A stretch of DNA of 64,000 nt from Pyrocephalus nanus (lineage: Eukaryota; Chordata; Aves; Passeriformes; Tyrannidae). Position 1 is the stretch's first letter. Every line of letters starts with the position of its first letter. A model generated the notes under the pieces. It had not been told where the DNA came from and did no database searches. It saw only the letters and a list, made by a program, of their open reading frames with translations. A program made the position numbers and the translations under genes. The stretch is taken from assembly GCA_038380795.1 (NCBI GenBank), contig CM076260.1, positions 8,758,033 through 8,822,032 on the forward strand. Reading direction: 5' to 3'. Below, piece after piece: positions 1 to 11,550 of this stretch.

Positions 1-317
1 TTTTGCAGACGATAAAAAAAAATGCAGATAAACTGCCATGCCGAGCATCATTAATTTAAATGACTTCATACACCTGCAATAGTTTGCACCTTTTCTATTG
101 AAGACCATTTCTCTACATTACAAAACTTATAGCTTTTGCCTAGAGTGTTCTGGTTTTGATAGTTGCTCCAATGGCTTATACTGCTCAATATTTTATAGTC
201 CTCTGTGACATCCCTTTTTCTTTAGTCTAGTAGACTTCTCATCTAGGTCAATTCCAGCAGTTTATTTAGGTGCTCTCTTTTAAAATTGATTTCCTGGGTG
301 TATTTATGAATCACTAT
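1..317. other. unique AT-rich DNA, no gene seen
   Basis: No open frame, repeat signature or regulatory motif that I can support. It ends at the left edge of the solo LTR. Confidence 0.5.
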
Positions 318-860
318 TGTGGTTTAACCCCAACAATCAACCAAGACCCACCAGACACTCGCTCACTTCCCCACCAGTGGGATTAGGGAGAGAATCAAAA
401 AGATAAAAGCCAGAAAACTCATGGGTTGAGATAAATAAAGTTTAATAGGGAAAGAAAAATTCAGTAGTTCCCAAAGGCAGGCAGGTGTTCAGTCATCTTC
501 AGGAGAGCAGGGCCCTATAATGGTAATGGTTACTTGGGAAGACAAACGCCATCACTCCCAACATCATCACCTTATTCCTTATTTCCCCTACTTTGTATAC
601 TGAGCATGAAGTCATATGTGATGGAATATCCCTTTGGTCAGTTTGGGTCCCCTGTCTCAGCTGTGTCTAATCTCAGCAACTCCAGTCTCCTCACTAGTGT
701 GGCAGTAGGAAAAGCAGAAAAGGCCTTGGCTCTGTGTAAGCACTGCTCAGCAATAACCAAAACATCTGTATGTTATCAACCCTGAGCTCATCACAGATCC
801 AAAACAGGCCTACACTAGCCATTGTGAAGAGAATTAACTCTACCCCAACCAAAATCAGCA
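318..860 (-). mobile_element. solo LTR of an avian endogenous retrovirus
   Basis: Read on the minus strand, this starts with TG and ends with CA. It carries the landmarks of a common bird LTR family: a start ending in 'gggtagagttaatt', a block reading 'gctgagcagtgcttacaca', a degenerate TATA-like box (plus positions about 592-600), and an ATTAAA-type polyadenylation signal (rc of 441-446) just before 'tatctcaaccca'. A 7-bp match AATCACT lies at 309-315 and again at 862-868, within 1-2 nt of the ends, which suggests a target-site duplication. No gag/pol/env or second LTR is nearby, so it is most simply a solo LTR left by LTR-LTR recombination. The family is recognised from memory of chicken and songbird genomes. 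I do not assign an ERV class. It contains no coding capacity; the open frame at 534-785 is incidental. Confidence 0.85.
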
Positions 861-875
861 AAATCACTCATCTAC

Positions 876-898
876 TTTTTTTTTTTTTTTTTTTTTTT
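876..898. repeat. poly(T) tract, 23 bp
   Basis: Uninterrupted run of T a few bases beyond the right end of the solo LTR. No retroposon body is visible on either side, so I treat it as a simple repeat rather than a poly(A) tail. Confidence 0.9.
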
Positions 899-3800
899 AA
901 TCTTGTCCTATAAATAATGACAGAAACAGACATGAAAAGAGATCAACACCATAGGTACCCACAGACTTAATATAACAGACAGAAACTGTGCCACACATTT
1001 ATAGATAATCTGCACTGCCTGATGCACTCTAAACTAATGGCTACCTGGTTTCTTTTTTTCACTTTTTCCCTACCTGATACATAAAAGATGATTTTTGAGT
1101 AATTTTGAATGCAATAAATATTCAAATAAGTTTTATTTTTACTACTGGATTTGCTGATTTATTAGGAATATCTTCACATATAAATAAACTTTGCTCTTAA
1201 GGTTTAACATTACTTTCCAGTGTTTTCTATTCTTAACCAATTAGTATGGGATGTGAAGCCACAGAGAAGGTATAAAAATGGAGTAAATGCTTTAGAATCT
1301 GTACTTAGAAGCAAAAAAGAAAGACAACTTCTGTTGATATGTGTGTAAATGTATTAACTGCGTTGGATTTTAAATAAATATGATATTTCCTTGACGTAAA
1401 TATCCTTTGTTCATAATAACAATTAATCAAAATTTCTGTGAAGTTGATATTCAGACAAAGTGCTCTTTGTCTTATGAAGATGAGTCTTTATTGGTTCTCT
1501 CTTTTTTTTTTTTTTTTTTTTTTAATTTAGCTTTCTGTAGTGATTTCTTTATCTGGGCCACATATATGCCTTAGAAACTACACGTTAGCAGAGTAAGGAA
1601 GTTTTGAGGAAAGAAATTGCAGATTTAGGGATTTTTTTTTTTTCTTGGTTTAGAGGAGCAAAGTCAAGGACAACTCCATGTGTTCTGCAAAGTTCAGCAG
1701 TAATATTATTATTCACACAAGTTGTCTCAGCTGTGAAGTCAGTACATTTGTTCTGGATGTCTCTTTATTATTAATGGCCCTTTCACCTGACTTTCTACTT
1801 TTGTTTGAACCAACATAGCTCTTACCTGCTGGCCAGTTCACTTAAATTGTTTTCATCCCCTGGTTGCCTTAAAGGTGAAGCTTTGTTCCAAATGTCTTCT
1901 GAAAGGTTAGTCTTAACTACTGTATGGATATAGGACTGAACAGAAAATACTCAGGAAATAGCTATGGCAAATAAAATAGTGAAGCCTCTCCTCCTACTTT
2001 CAAGGTATCACTCATTCAATCCTAAATGCTACCCCATCATGACACTGAAGGGTAAAATTGATCATGGACCCAGGGTAAATATAACACAAAGATCCACTCG
2101 AGTTTGACACTGCACTGTATCTGCCTTAAGCAGAATTTTAAATAAGAATTAAGTGGTGTGTTGCCTTTTGATGGTTCTTTGCAAATAGATAATTTTCACC
2201 TAGCAAGACTAAGCATGAAATTGAATCAATTTCTTAAAAGTTCTGACTGGAAAAAAATCATAAAAAGAATAGTCAAGAAAATATGACTACCATATTGGAA
2301 AAATTATGTTTAGTAAAATTATCCTTTTTTTTTCTTCAAATATAAGTGGAAATAAAAATTTCTCATCTTTGAAAATGCCCTCAATTTCTGGCCATTTGGA
2401 TGAAGAGCTCTGGTTTTCTGTGGGCCCTTTGCAAGGGTTTCATAATCTGAGATTTATTTGTAATATTATGTTCATTTAAATCTTAAAATACTTAACAATA
2501 TTGCTGATGGAGAACTACTTATATTATCAAAGATGTTTATATAAAGCAGAAGTAACACTGCCAAAGAATTAATTAGCACGAGTAGTGGAGGTCACTGGAA
2601 TGTGAAGTGCAGGGCTCTTACTGCAGAATCACGAGCTGAGAAAAATGAGATATTGGTTTAGCTTCAGTAGATTATATTACAAAGATCTCTGTATCAAATG
2701 GCTACAATTTCATCTGCTTGTCTTTGCTCATTTATGAAGTACCTTTAGGAAGTTATTCCAGTCTTTCAAGAGGATTTGTAGGGAGACTCAGTACTCATAA
2801 AAACATATATCACAATCAGAGTAAAATAATAAGTTACAGAAAGACATTTTAAACTCAATACAAAGTAACATTCAGATAATTCTGCTGTATGGGGATCTAT
2901 GTGTGCATGTTAGAGTAATGTGAAATACAGAGCACCAAGGTGATAATATGCCACATTAGGACAATTCATTTTAAACATCTTAAAATAGAAGTGTCTAAGG
3001 AATGAGAGATGGAGGTCAGAAAAAATTCATGAATTCTTCCGCCTTATTTTCATAAATCAATGCCTTAGGCCCCACCGAGGCAGCTAAAAATACATTTCTC
3101 TTTCAGATGAAGGAGATTAGGAGGTGGGAGGGAGGGCATGGTGCCTTGCAAACATAGAGGATGTCAGAATTGTCATGAAATTTATGAACATGTAGTGTGG
3201 TTCTTACTTCATGAGGGATGCACTTTTCCTTTTAGTCACATAGGTAATAATAGTCTTTTATATTCCACTATATAAAATTTAAAATTTCACCTTTTCAAAC
3301 TATTATGTTTGTGGTGCAGCCTCTAAACAGACAATAGGAGAGAAGGAGCTAGTTTGAATGGGCTGAATGAATTTTCTTTACTGTTGTACACAATTTGTGG
3401 ATTTCGGGCAAGAAACTGATAATGAACTGGTACATGGTGAATGCGTCATGTTCTTTTTCTAGGAACTATTGACTTTCCTGGGTGTTCTCTTTTAAAAAAG
3501 ACAGAATAACCAAGGTGAGTGCATTTCACTCTGTATGTGAAAGTCTGAATCATAATGACTCCGCTGACACTTTGGAACTATCTGTTTCCCAGTGAGTGAA
3601 ACAAGTCCTAGAGACTGCAGCCATTTCAAAGGTACAAAATGTGAGCTGAAGTCATCTAAAATCTAGTTCAAACCCCTGCTTCTTAAATACATAGCTATTA
3701 ATCAGTTGCTTAAATTAACTAAAATGTGAATATAGACTGCACTGGAGAGGTGATAGCACCTCCTTATATATTCATCATGGAGAAGCAAAGTCTGAACTCT

Positions 3801-4885
3801 AATGACTGGACCTTCATGGCATAAAAATTAAGAAGACAAATAATGGTATGGGTACCTGTTAATTGGAACAGCTCAGTGGGTAGCCAGTTAAATGGCTGTC
3901 TTGATGAGGAGAAAAAAACCCACAAAAATAGCTTTGAAAATAACCAAATTGATACAAAACTGCACACAAACTAAAAATTGTAAAGATAAACATTTTATAT
4001 GCTCCTTCTTTATGGAATCTGCCTGTTATAATGTATCTTTTGCAAGATAGAGGGGTCAGTATCTGTTCCATATTGAAGAATACAGAATACACTGCAAGTA
4101 TGGAGGCAGAAAATGTAAAGATGGTTGCACTCATTAGGCAGATTCTAATTTTTCTTCAACGGATATAAACTTTAAGCTTCTAAAAGCAAATGTTCCTTTT
4201 TCTAACTTGTTTGTTGCATATAACTTTTCATTTCTTACCTGATAACTCCTGCATCAAAAACATCAATTTCTGTGATGCAGCGGAAACTTTTTCTGTGCAC
4301 AGATTATGCAAATACTTGCACACTCACCAAACTTGACCCACCCACATTCTAGTGAATAGCACTACCAACCTTTACAACCCATATTGCCATTTTCATATAA
4401 CTGCTAAGTATCATATTTATACCTTCTATACAGCAGCTCAAGTAGGGCAGTATCAATTAAGGACCCAATATTTCCCCCATCCTTAAATAGACCTACATGG
4501 TTTCCCACTGAGATGACCACTAGAGGAACAGTTTTGTTCAAGCATGTTCCACACTCTGTAAGTAAATGAATTTTGTGAATTCTAGCCTGATTTTCTCCTA
4601 ATGCTGCTGTGGTGGGAAATATTCTCTCTAATGTGATGGAGCTGCAACTCAGCTATGTGTCCCAAGAAAGGATTATCTTTTTTATTTCTTACAGTGTTTC
4701 ATCAATGTTTTTTTACAATTTCCCTCGTGCTTTTTCACTTCCCTGTGATGTATCTCCTGTCAGCACAAGGTCTTCAGTACAGCTGTGCGCTTTGCCCCGC
4801 ACATTTTTGGTCGGAGCTTCTGCAGCTCACCCTGCAGTCCAGCACATGAACACAGGAGGAGATAAGTCTCTGGTGGATTGTTTTG
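899..4885. other. unique sequence with T tracts, no gene
   Basis: About 4 kb of AT-rich DNA with stop codons in all frames at short intervals. It holds T runs at 1502-1523 (22 bp) and 1632-1643. The frames at 4609-4932 and 3859-4134 show no protein-family features and no coding-like composition. An exon-like interval at 3463-3514 is discussed in the findings. I see no other repeat or gene. Confidence 0.5.
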
Positions 4886-4890
4886 GTATT

Positions 4891-4955
4891 GGGAGGGAGA
4901 GTGGTGCAGGCGTGGCTTCTGTAAGAAGGTAACAGAAGATTCCCCCATGTCAGGG
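4891..4955 (+). mobile_element. short LTR-like fragment shared with the 17.5-kb element
   Basis: About 60 bp matching the beginning of the longer LTR-like element at 17.5 kb. Both read 'GGCTTCTGTAAGAAG', then a few variable bases, then 'AGATTCCCC(C/T)ATGTC', in the same order and spacing. The rest of the element is not recognisable here, so this is a small relic or a heavily decayed copy. Both copies are on the plus strand. Confidence 0.55.
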
Positions 4956-5455
4956 AGATCCTATTCCAGCCTGCTCAAAAAACGATTATAGTAAGGTAGG
5001 CTATCCCTTTGCATCTGAACCCCATCCTATATTACTTCAAGGAAACATAGAGAGATTTTGGCATCTTATTATGGCATGCAGAATGGAAATACCAAGTAAC
5101 CATAAATGCGTTCAAGTGCCTTGAGCTAAGCAAGAAGGATACTGCCCAATCTTTCTAATTTTCCCATAGGACTCGCATTTTATAGCCCAGGAGTGAGTGT
5201 TGAAAGGATATAAATACATCTTTAAAAAAAAACAAACCCTAAACAATATGGGCTTTTTTGTGGTTTTGTTGTTTTTCCCCCTCCCCCCCCCCCCAAGATT
5301 TTTGAGAAGATCCATCTCACTGAACTTAAGACATCTAAATTGTAAATAACAGAGGTTGTACTATTTGCACCCTTTAGAGTCAATGAAAAGAAGTAGATTA
5401 TTTGCTTCAGAAAAGTAGTGTCTTTTTGGGATGAGACAAAGTGCATTGTAAATTG
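4956..5455. other. unique sequence with a poly(C) tract, no gene
   Basis: AT-rich unique DNA. It contains a T-rich then C-rich low-complexity stretch at about 5262-5294, with a run of 13 or more C (5282-5294), which may be error-prone in sequencing. The minus-strand frames across it are artefacts of that stretch. Confidence 0.5.
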
Positions 5456-5459
5456 TGTA

Positions 5460-5700
5460 TATCTTAGCAGAAAAAAAGTGATGGACTTTAATCCATCTAA
5501 TTTTGGATGGCTACAGTGTAGTGACTGCATGTACACCCACTACATCTTGTCAGTACAAACAACAGAGGGCTGTGGCTCATCAACATTAAGAGTGGCATCA
5601 GTTGTGAAAACTTAGGTGTCATTTTTGATGCCATTGAAAAATCTCTTGCAAACCCTGCATCATATTTACCTATTTTGGGTACCTTACGTCATCTCAAATT
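5460..5700 (+). mobile_element. ancient L2-type LINE remnant (RT C-terminal part)
   Basis: A plus-strand frame reads NPSNFGWL (compare the L2 pattern N-P-x-K-T-E-W-L). About 35 residues later it reads VVK and then, after a one-base loss, NLGVIFDA (5609-5632). NLGVIFD is the strongly conserved block downstream of the RT catalytic core in L2/CR1-group LINEs, and the order and spacing fit. A further LRHL-like stretch follows. The element is frameshifted, truncated on both sides and old. L2 relics are known in all amniotes. Another CR1-group LINE cannot be excluded. Confidence 0.5.
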
Positions 5701-6333
5701 GTTCCAGATGTCAATTCTTACACAATTTACTCCTGACTTAGTACTTTCTTTATAGTGAATTTAGTTGTTCTTCAGATTTCACTGACTGAGAGTTCTATTC
5801 AATTGCCTGACCAGAAGCCCCTCGAGCTGTTTGAGAAGACAGGATGTTTCAGACATGTATGGGGTTAGTAGATGTGACACAGGACAAAGGAAATATCCCT
5901 ACTCCTTAGGAGAGGTGAACTGAGATCAGGCAAGATAGTTCTGGGCATTTGAGATGGCACTAGAACTCCTATATTTTGGTACTTGAATTAAATCTTAGCT
6001 TTCCATTGCCCATATAGGGGCCAACATGATAACTTTGTGGGGGCTATATGTAAAGTCTGCCATTGTAGAAAGATGGCAATTTACTTGGGGATAAATATAG
6101 AATAAAAGCTTTACTGTTCAATCCTGGGAAAAATCCCATCATTTTCAGTTAGGCCCGTGATCTTTCTTCCTAGGTAATATCCTAGCAAATGACCTACATA
6201 TCCTTATGTTTCTTTTTAGATAAAATGGAAATAGCACACCCCATTTACAGGAAGATCTCACCGCAGACCATGGCAGAAATGTAAAAATAAAAGTTTCTTA
6301 TTTTTAATCAAGAATTTTGTTTTCCACCAATTA
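5701..6333. other. unique sequence, no gene seen
   Basis: Short frames only, with no repeat family recognised. The stretch ends at the tail of the RTE-like fragment. Confidence 0.45.
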
Positions 6334-6495
6334 TCACGGCTAGGCTTCACCAACGAAGATTTGAGAAGGGCTCTACCCGTGCTTGCTACAAGCACACTGA
6401 TGGCTAAAAAGGCCAATGTGAGATAGACAAGTCCAGTTGCAGAAGGCACAGCAGAAAGACTCCCCGAGTGCTGTGGACAAGATAACTTTTAGCTG
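6334..6495 (-). mobile_element. 3' tip of an RTE-like LINE (5'-truncated copy)
   Basis: The reverse complement aligns base for base with the 3' end of the longer RTE-like element at 61.05-61.19 kb. I count about seven mismatches in roughly 120 bases by eye, plus one 4-nt difference. In this copy the frame runs GESFCCAFC and on through the knuckle to SHQCACSK, then G and a TAG stop. It therefore retains the C-x2-C-x12-H-x3-C zinc-knuckle of the element's C-terminus. It ends at '...AGCCGTGA', matching '...AGCCATGA' in the other copy, which marks the 3' end of the element. Everything 5' of the last 160 bases is missing, as is typical of truncated reverse transcription. A hydrophobic-looking frame at 6258-6449 is an out-of-frame reading of the same DNA, not a membrane protein. 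Confidence 0.75.
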
Positions 6496-9400
6496 GAAAA
6501 AAACTGATGTCTGCCAATTCTGACCCACAGATGTGAGACAGTTATCTTAGTTCATCTTGGTCTTTTTGGCCTGATTAATTTGCTGTATAGGTGCATCTTT
6601 ATGACGTAGTATCTGAAAAGTCATGTATTTTGATTGGTTGAGGCCATTATTAACTAGAAAAAATTCTGTGAATCATTTAATATGCACCAACATTTTTGTC
6701 ATCAGCAACTCACTTCACAAAGTTAATATCTCATTCTCAGTCTCTTTTCTGATTCGCTGCTGCTGTCAGCATTCTTCATCTCTGTGTGATTACCAGTCCT
6801 GGGAAACTGTTTGTCTTCTGACCCTGCTTCTCATCCCAAATCCAAAGATTTTATCTGCCTCAGGCAGAAGTAAACACAACTTAACAGCCATGAATCCCCA
6901 TGGGAAGTACAGATCAAAGGATGATAAATCCTATAAAATTTAATTTAGTTGATTATTGGTAGACAGTGAAGAAGAATAAGTGCACTCTTGTTTTTGACAA
7001 AGAGAATTTAAGAGCAGTTTAAGTCTGCAGTTATGCCTGGTGAGAATTTTTGCTTAGCTATCTTACTCTTTCCTCCTTGCTGCTCATCACCTCCCCTTCA
7101 TCAAAGGCTGTTTATTCCCCATCTCCCTCTGTTAAGCTTTAAGTTCTCTTTGCTATCTTTCAATCAAGCTGAAATTAGCAAAAACTCCTACTTAAGCTGT
7201 TCTGCTAGCTTGTCTCATTTTTATGGAGACTTGCTGAGAATTTACCTCATGGGCAGCAAATGCCACAGCTCTAATGAAATGCAACAGGGAGCAGCGGTGA
7301 CTGTAACCCATTTTACACCTGAAGTTTTGCACCTGAAGATGAAGGACACAGGAGTACAAGCCCTGGAAGTATAATATTGGGAAGGAAATAAATTAACACA
7401 GAGAAGGTAACTTTGCTTTAATCCTATATGTTGAGAGAGCAGGAGCTAATGAGATCAGAATACAGACATGTAGAGAACTGCTTAGAGTGTCTAGGTACAT
7501 TCAATAATGCTTACCAGTAATGACAGATGTCTCACCTCAGCTTTGTAAAGTTCACAGCAGCTCTAATAAAAAGCTCTGCAGTCTATTTATGTTACTTTTT
7601 CTTTCTTTTTTTCTTTTTTTTTTTTTTCCGAAGAGTCTTGAAGAAATTCCATAGGACTAGACAAAAAACAGTGTTAGGTCAGTACTAAAAGGACAAATAA
7701 ACTGACCTAGTATGGCTATGCTGTGGTTAGTTTGAAATTGGTACTAGGCAAAAATATAGAAAGTTTGACATAAGAAACAATCAGAAACAATAATTAAATC
7801 AGAAACAACAATAAAGAATATTCTTAGTGACAATCAGTATTGTTTCCTGTCAGAAAAAGATTAGTGTGCGACACAGCTACAATAACTATGAAAAAAATTG
7901 TCAGTGTATGGCATTGTCTATGGCCAGCTGTAATAGAAACACAATCTAAAAGTAGTACTGAATTTGGTAACAATAAAGTGCTGGAAGCCAGAGTTACCCA
8001 TCTATTTCAGGTGATCATAGTGTTGTGGAAAAATATAGAACTACTGAATATTATTTTGCTGACATTTCCTGCAGGAGAAAATACTTACTTTGGTGTGAAT
8101 GATACTAGTTCCTGAACCATAATTGTTTTTCAGCACAAGAACTTGCTGCTACCTTTGGTTTAAAGTCAGGCTTAAAGTCAGGTGCTGAAGGAAGTTCATA
8201 CACAGTAACAAATAGAGTTATCAGGCTCCTAATGATCTATTCTCCCATTGATACTCCTGGGACGTTGCATAAAGCTCTCATTAATGCAAATAGAAATGTG
8301 AAAAGTACATGCTGAAATCAACAACTCCCCCTATTGTTATATCGGGTGAATGGTCCCCTTCGGCAAAAAGGAACATTACTGACTTTAATTTTTCCTTGAC
8401 TACCTCCTCCTCCTTATGAAACAAATCATATTAAAAAGTGTGGTCTTTTGGATTTGTTTGTTTTTTAAGTGGATGTCAAGGGAGAAAGTCAGTGAGGAGG
8501 ATTTATCAAAAACAACATTCTTGTTACGACCCAATTCTGACCCAGTGTAGCCAAATCATCAATCACGATGACAATGGGCCATATTTATCCCTGGTGCAGC
8601 TGCACTGTAATTGACAGAATTACATTTAGAGGAGGTTTGCCCTATAGCTGTTTAGTAAGAAGTCTGGGGTGATGATTAGTCGAAGGTTTGCCTTTCTCTG
8701 CAGCTTGGATTAATGTATACATTATGCAAAGGTATACGTGTATTTGGTTTGCTACAGATGTTGTAGTCAAGAATTCATGGATGTTTGCACTTTTTCACTC
8801 CTAGTTTCATTATAATAGAATGTAAAGATTACAGGGCCAGAATCCTGTTATACAGTTGAAAGGTTGACAGAATAATTTGATTGTGTTCTGGTTTTTTACC
8901 ATATTATTCAGGTATACTTGGTGGCATGTAATAAATACTAGGTATAGGAGAGCTAAAATGGCTAGCAGTAATGATGTCCTATAGCAAAGAAATATTATTC
9001 CAAGGCTTTTTATTACCAAAACCAACACACAGACAAAGTGAGAACTTATTTACGTGGTTCTAGTGAAAGAACAAAAATATTTGTCAGAGTCTAAGATGTC
9101 TGCTCCCTTTTAGTATCCTTTTAAATTTAGATGCCATTTCATTAGTTATAGTGATCAAAACCAAACGTTTCATTCTATGGAAGGAAATGTTTCAAACTCT
9201 GATAGCATTAACAAACTGGATCTGTTAAAGTTAGTTGGTGCTACCTAATGTTAATTAAGCAGTGTGTTTCAACTTTTTATTTCCTATACAAGTAGTTGCC
9301 TTTACATAGTAGTCACAATCAGCTGCTTAATGGGTGACATTATTGCTAACCTAAATTAAGGGAAGTACTAACATTGACTTCACTAGGGTTATGATTTCAT

Positions 9401-11405
9401 CTTTATCACATGAATTAAATGCAATGTGACTCAGTAACAGAGCTCAAAATGTTGATCAGTTAAAGAAAAAGCAAAGATTGATGCCCAATGCAGGTGTCAT
9501 CTAAACACAGAAAGCAGGAATAGAATAAGCTCTGATTTATTACAGTGCCCTGTGATACATGTTTCACAGTTGTGTTATGTTTGTATATAAATGTGGCTGG
9601 TATCGCTTTCTAGAACTGAAAGTAGTTATGGACTTGCTATTTCGTAAATGGGTAATATATGTGAGGAAATAATTTCATTGCAGTAATGTTGCAGTCCAGC
9701 TGAATAACTAGTTGTCTTACTCATAATAGGTAGTTTTTTATCTAATATGCCTCTATAATTCTACCACAAATTAATTGGATTCACAATTTATACAAATGCA
9801 CAGCTTAGGCACAACAAATAAAGCTCCTGGATCTCTTTTGAAGGAGATATGGAGAACAAGACTGGACTGACCAATTGTTTTCAATTTTACTGGAAAGTTT
9901 TATGAGATATACGGTTAGTATAGTGTGCAGTAATATGAGGGCTTTGTACTGAAATTCCATGTGGGGTTGTGTTATCAATCAATGCGTCCTAGGGATTTAC
10001 ACAGAAATCTGCTAATGGAATACAGTTAACATAAAACTGTGCCATCAGTAAGTGTCACTTGCACTATTGGGAGACATTAGCTATCACAGCAGTGGCTGGG
10101 AAAAATACAGAGTACAGTACATGTAGTTCATAAACTGTTGTGAATTACATGGCAGCTTTTTCTGACTTTCTTTTGTCTACATAATCTTAAGATTTTTAAT
10201 AGCACTCTTTCCTGTTACCTTAGCACAAAAGACAGATCAATTAGAAGGAGAAATCAACCTAAACCTTCTTGGTAAAATAAAATAGGTGTCATAGGTCTTG
10301 AAAGCTTCTGACTACATCTACACAGCTTAGGCTGTGTGTCAGTGTTTCTCATTCAGTGGGTTACAATCCCCAAGTCATCAAAAATGTCACCAGAGCACTA
10401 AAAGAAAGTGAAAATTTTATGACAACTTAAAACAAAAGATATCTCAGTCTTCTGTTCTCTTCTCAGATCTTTATCTTTTAAGGCTCACCAACTTTTTCAA
10501 ATCTTTTGAAACACACGTAATGGTAATTACTTTTCTCACTGTTAGATTTGTAGCATATATAGGGATTTCATATTTTTTTTCTAATATCTATTAAATTACT
10601 CCTGTGTAAATGCTCGTAAGTCACACTTCCATTAAAATGTTCTGATGCTTGTGATGCATGGTACTAGCTAGCATTTGATAGCTAATGCATATTACAATTC
10701 TTGGGAGGACTATGTGAATTTTAACACATCAGCTGACAGGATTTACTGCAACTAGCATTGACCAGATAGTTTATGGTAAAAGTACAGCAGGACTTCAGAA
10801 CATTAATTAGTATGTGTTAGCCATAGGAGATGAAATTAACCTATTTATCTAATGAGAAGTCAAAGTGTAACTGAAAAAGTTAAAAAAACTAAGCAAAAGC
10901 TCATATTTTCTTTCAGAACTAATTAAATTAAAAGTACTGGGATATTATGCTCATATATAGAATTTACATCTGTGTTTATCCCAGCATTCAACACAGATGT
11001 AGTAGCTTTGTGCGTTAAGAGCATTTGTATTTTCTTTTTTTTTTTTTTAGAAAGCTTGTGCTGATATGAGCTTTTTAGAGCTGAAGCAATGCTAGCTAAG
11101 AAAATGAGCCATGAGATGTTACCCACAGTTGTCCCTTTGAGAAGCTGCTACTCCTTCATTCTCATCCAGCTGCTCCTTACCTGCTGTCTCTCTGGTTGGT
11201 GCACCCACTCCTTTACCCAGCCAAATGCAGTGCCTAACTTTAACAAGTTTAATAACACATCTTTGTTCATCATGGTTGTGGGCTTGTGATGGATCATCTC
11301 TGTGAGACCAACCAAGAAATCTCTACTTTAAAGATAATGACAAAGAATAAAACAAATTTGGCAGAAATTAATGTAGTTTCTTCTGTTATGCATACATATG
11401 TATTT
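6496..11405. other. unique AT-rich sequence, no gene
   Basis: Nearly 5 kb without a recognisable gene. Small repeats include a T14 run at 7614-7627, three AGAAACAA words within 7772-7808, and a short duplication 'TTAAAGTCAGG' near 8160-8185. 8520-8640 faintly resembles old amniote interspersed repeats (see findings). T14 lies at 11035-11048. Open frames at 7033-7374 and 7840-8115 lack any family motif. Confidence 0.5.
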
Positions 11406-11411
11406 AGGGTA

Positions 11412-11550
11412 TTCCCCAGACCTGCAAGTGTTCAAGGCCAGGTTGGGTAGGGTGTTAACAACCTGGTCTAGTGGAAGACATGCCTGCCCTTGGAAAGAGA
11501 ATTGGAACTATATGATCTGTAAGGTCCCTTCAAAACCAAACCAAACCATC
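11412..11550 (+). mobile_element. CR1 LINE 3' end, tip missing
   Basis: Reads the familiar CR1 3' block: 'caagtgttcaaggccaggttg', 'caacctggtctagtggaag', 'gaactatatgatctgtaagg' and 'tcccttc'. It stops before the expected ATTCTATG octamers and runs directly into a second CR1 3' end in the same orientation. It includes only the last part of ORF2 and the 3' UTR, with no intact coding. Confidence 0.85.

Noticed and set aside
4609..4932. 107-codon plus-strand frame
   Set aside because: The end overlaps the LTR-like fragment at 4.9 kb; no protein-family features.
7033..7374. 113-codon plus-strand frame
   Set aside because: Starts with a cysteine/proline-rich stretch but has no domain, no conserved spacing and no transcript evidence.
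10330..10440. 'agtgggttacaatccccaag' resembling a hAT-type DNA transposon
   Set aside because: Only a short phrase fits; no terminal inverted repeats or target duplication found.
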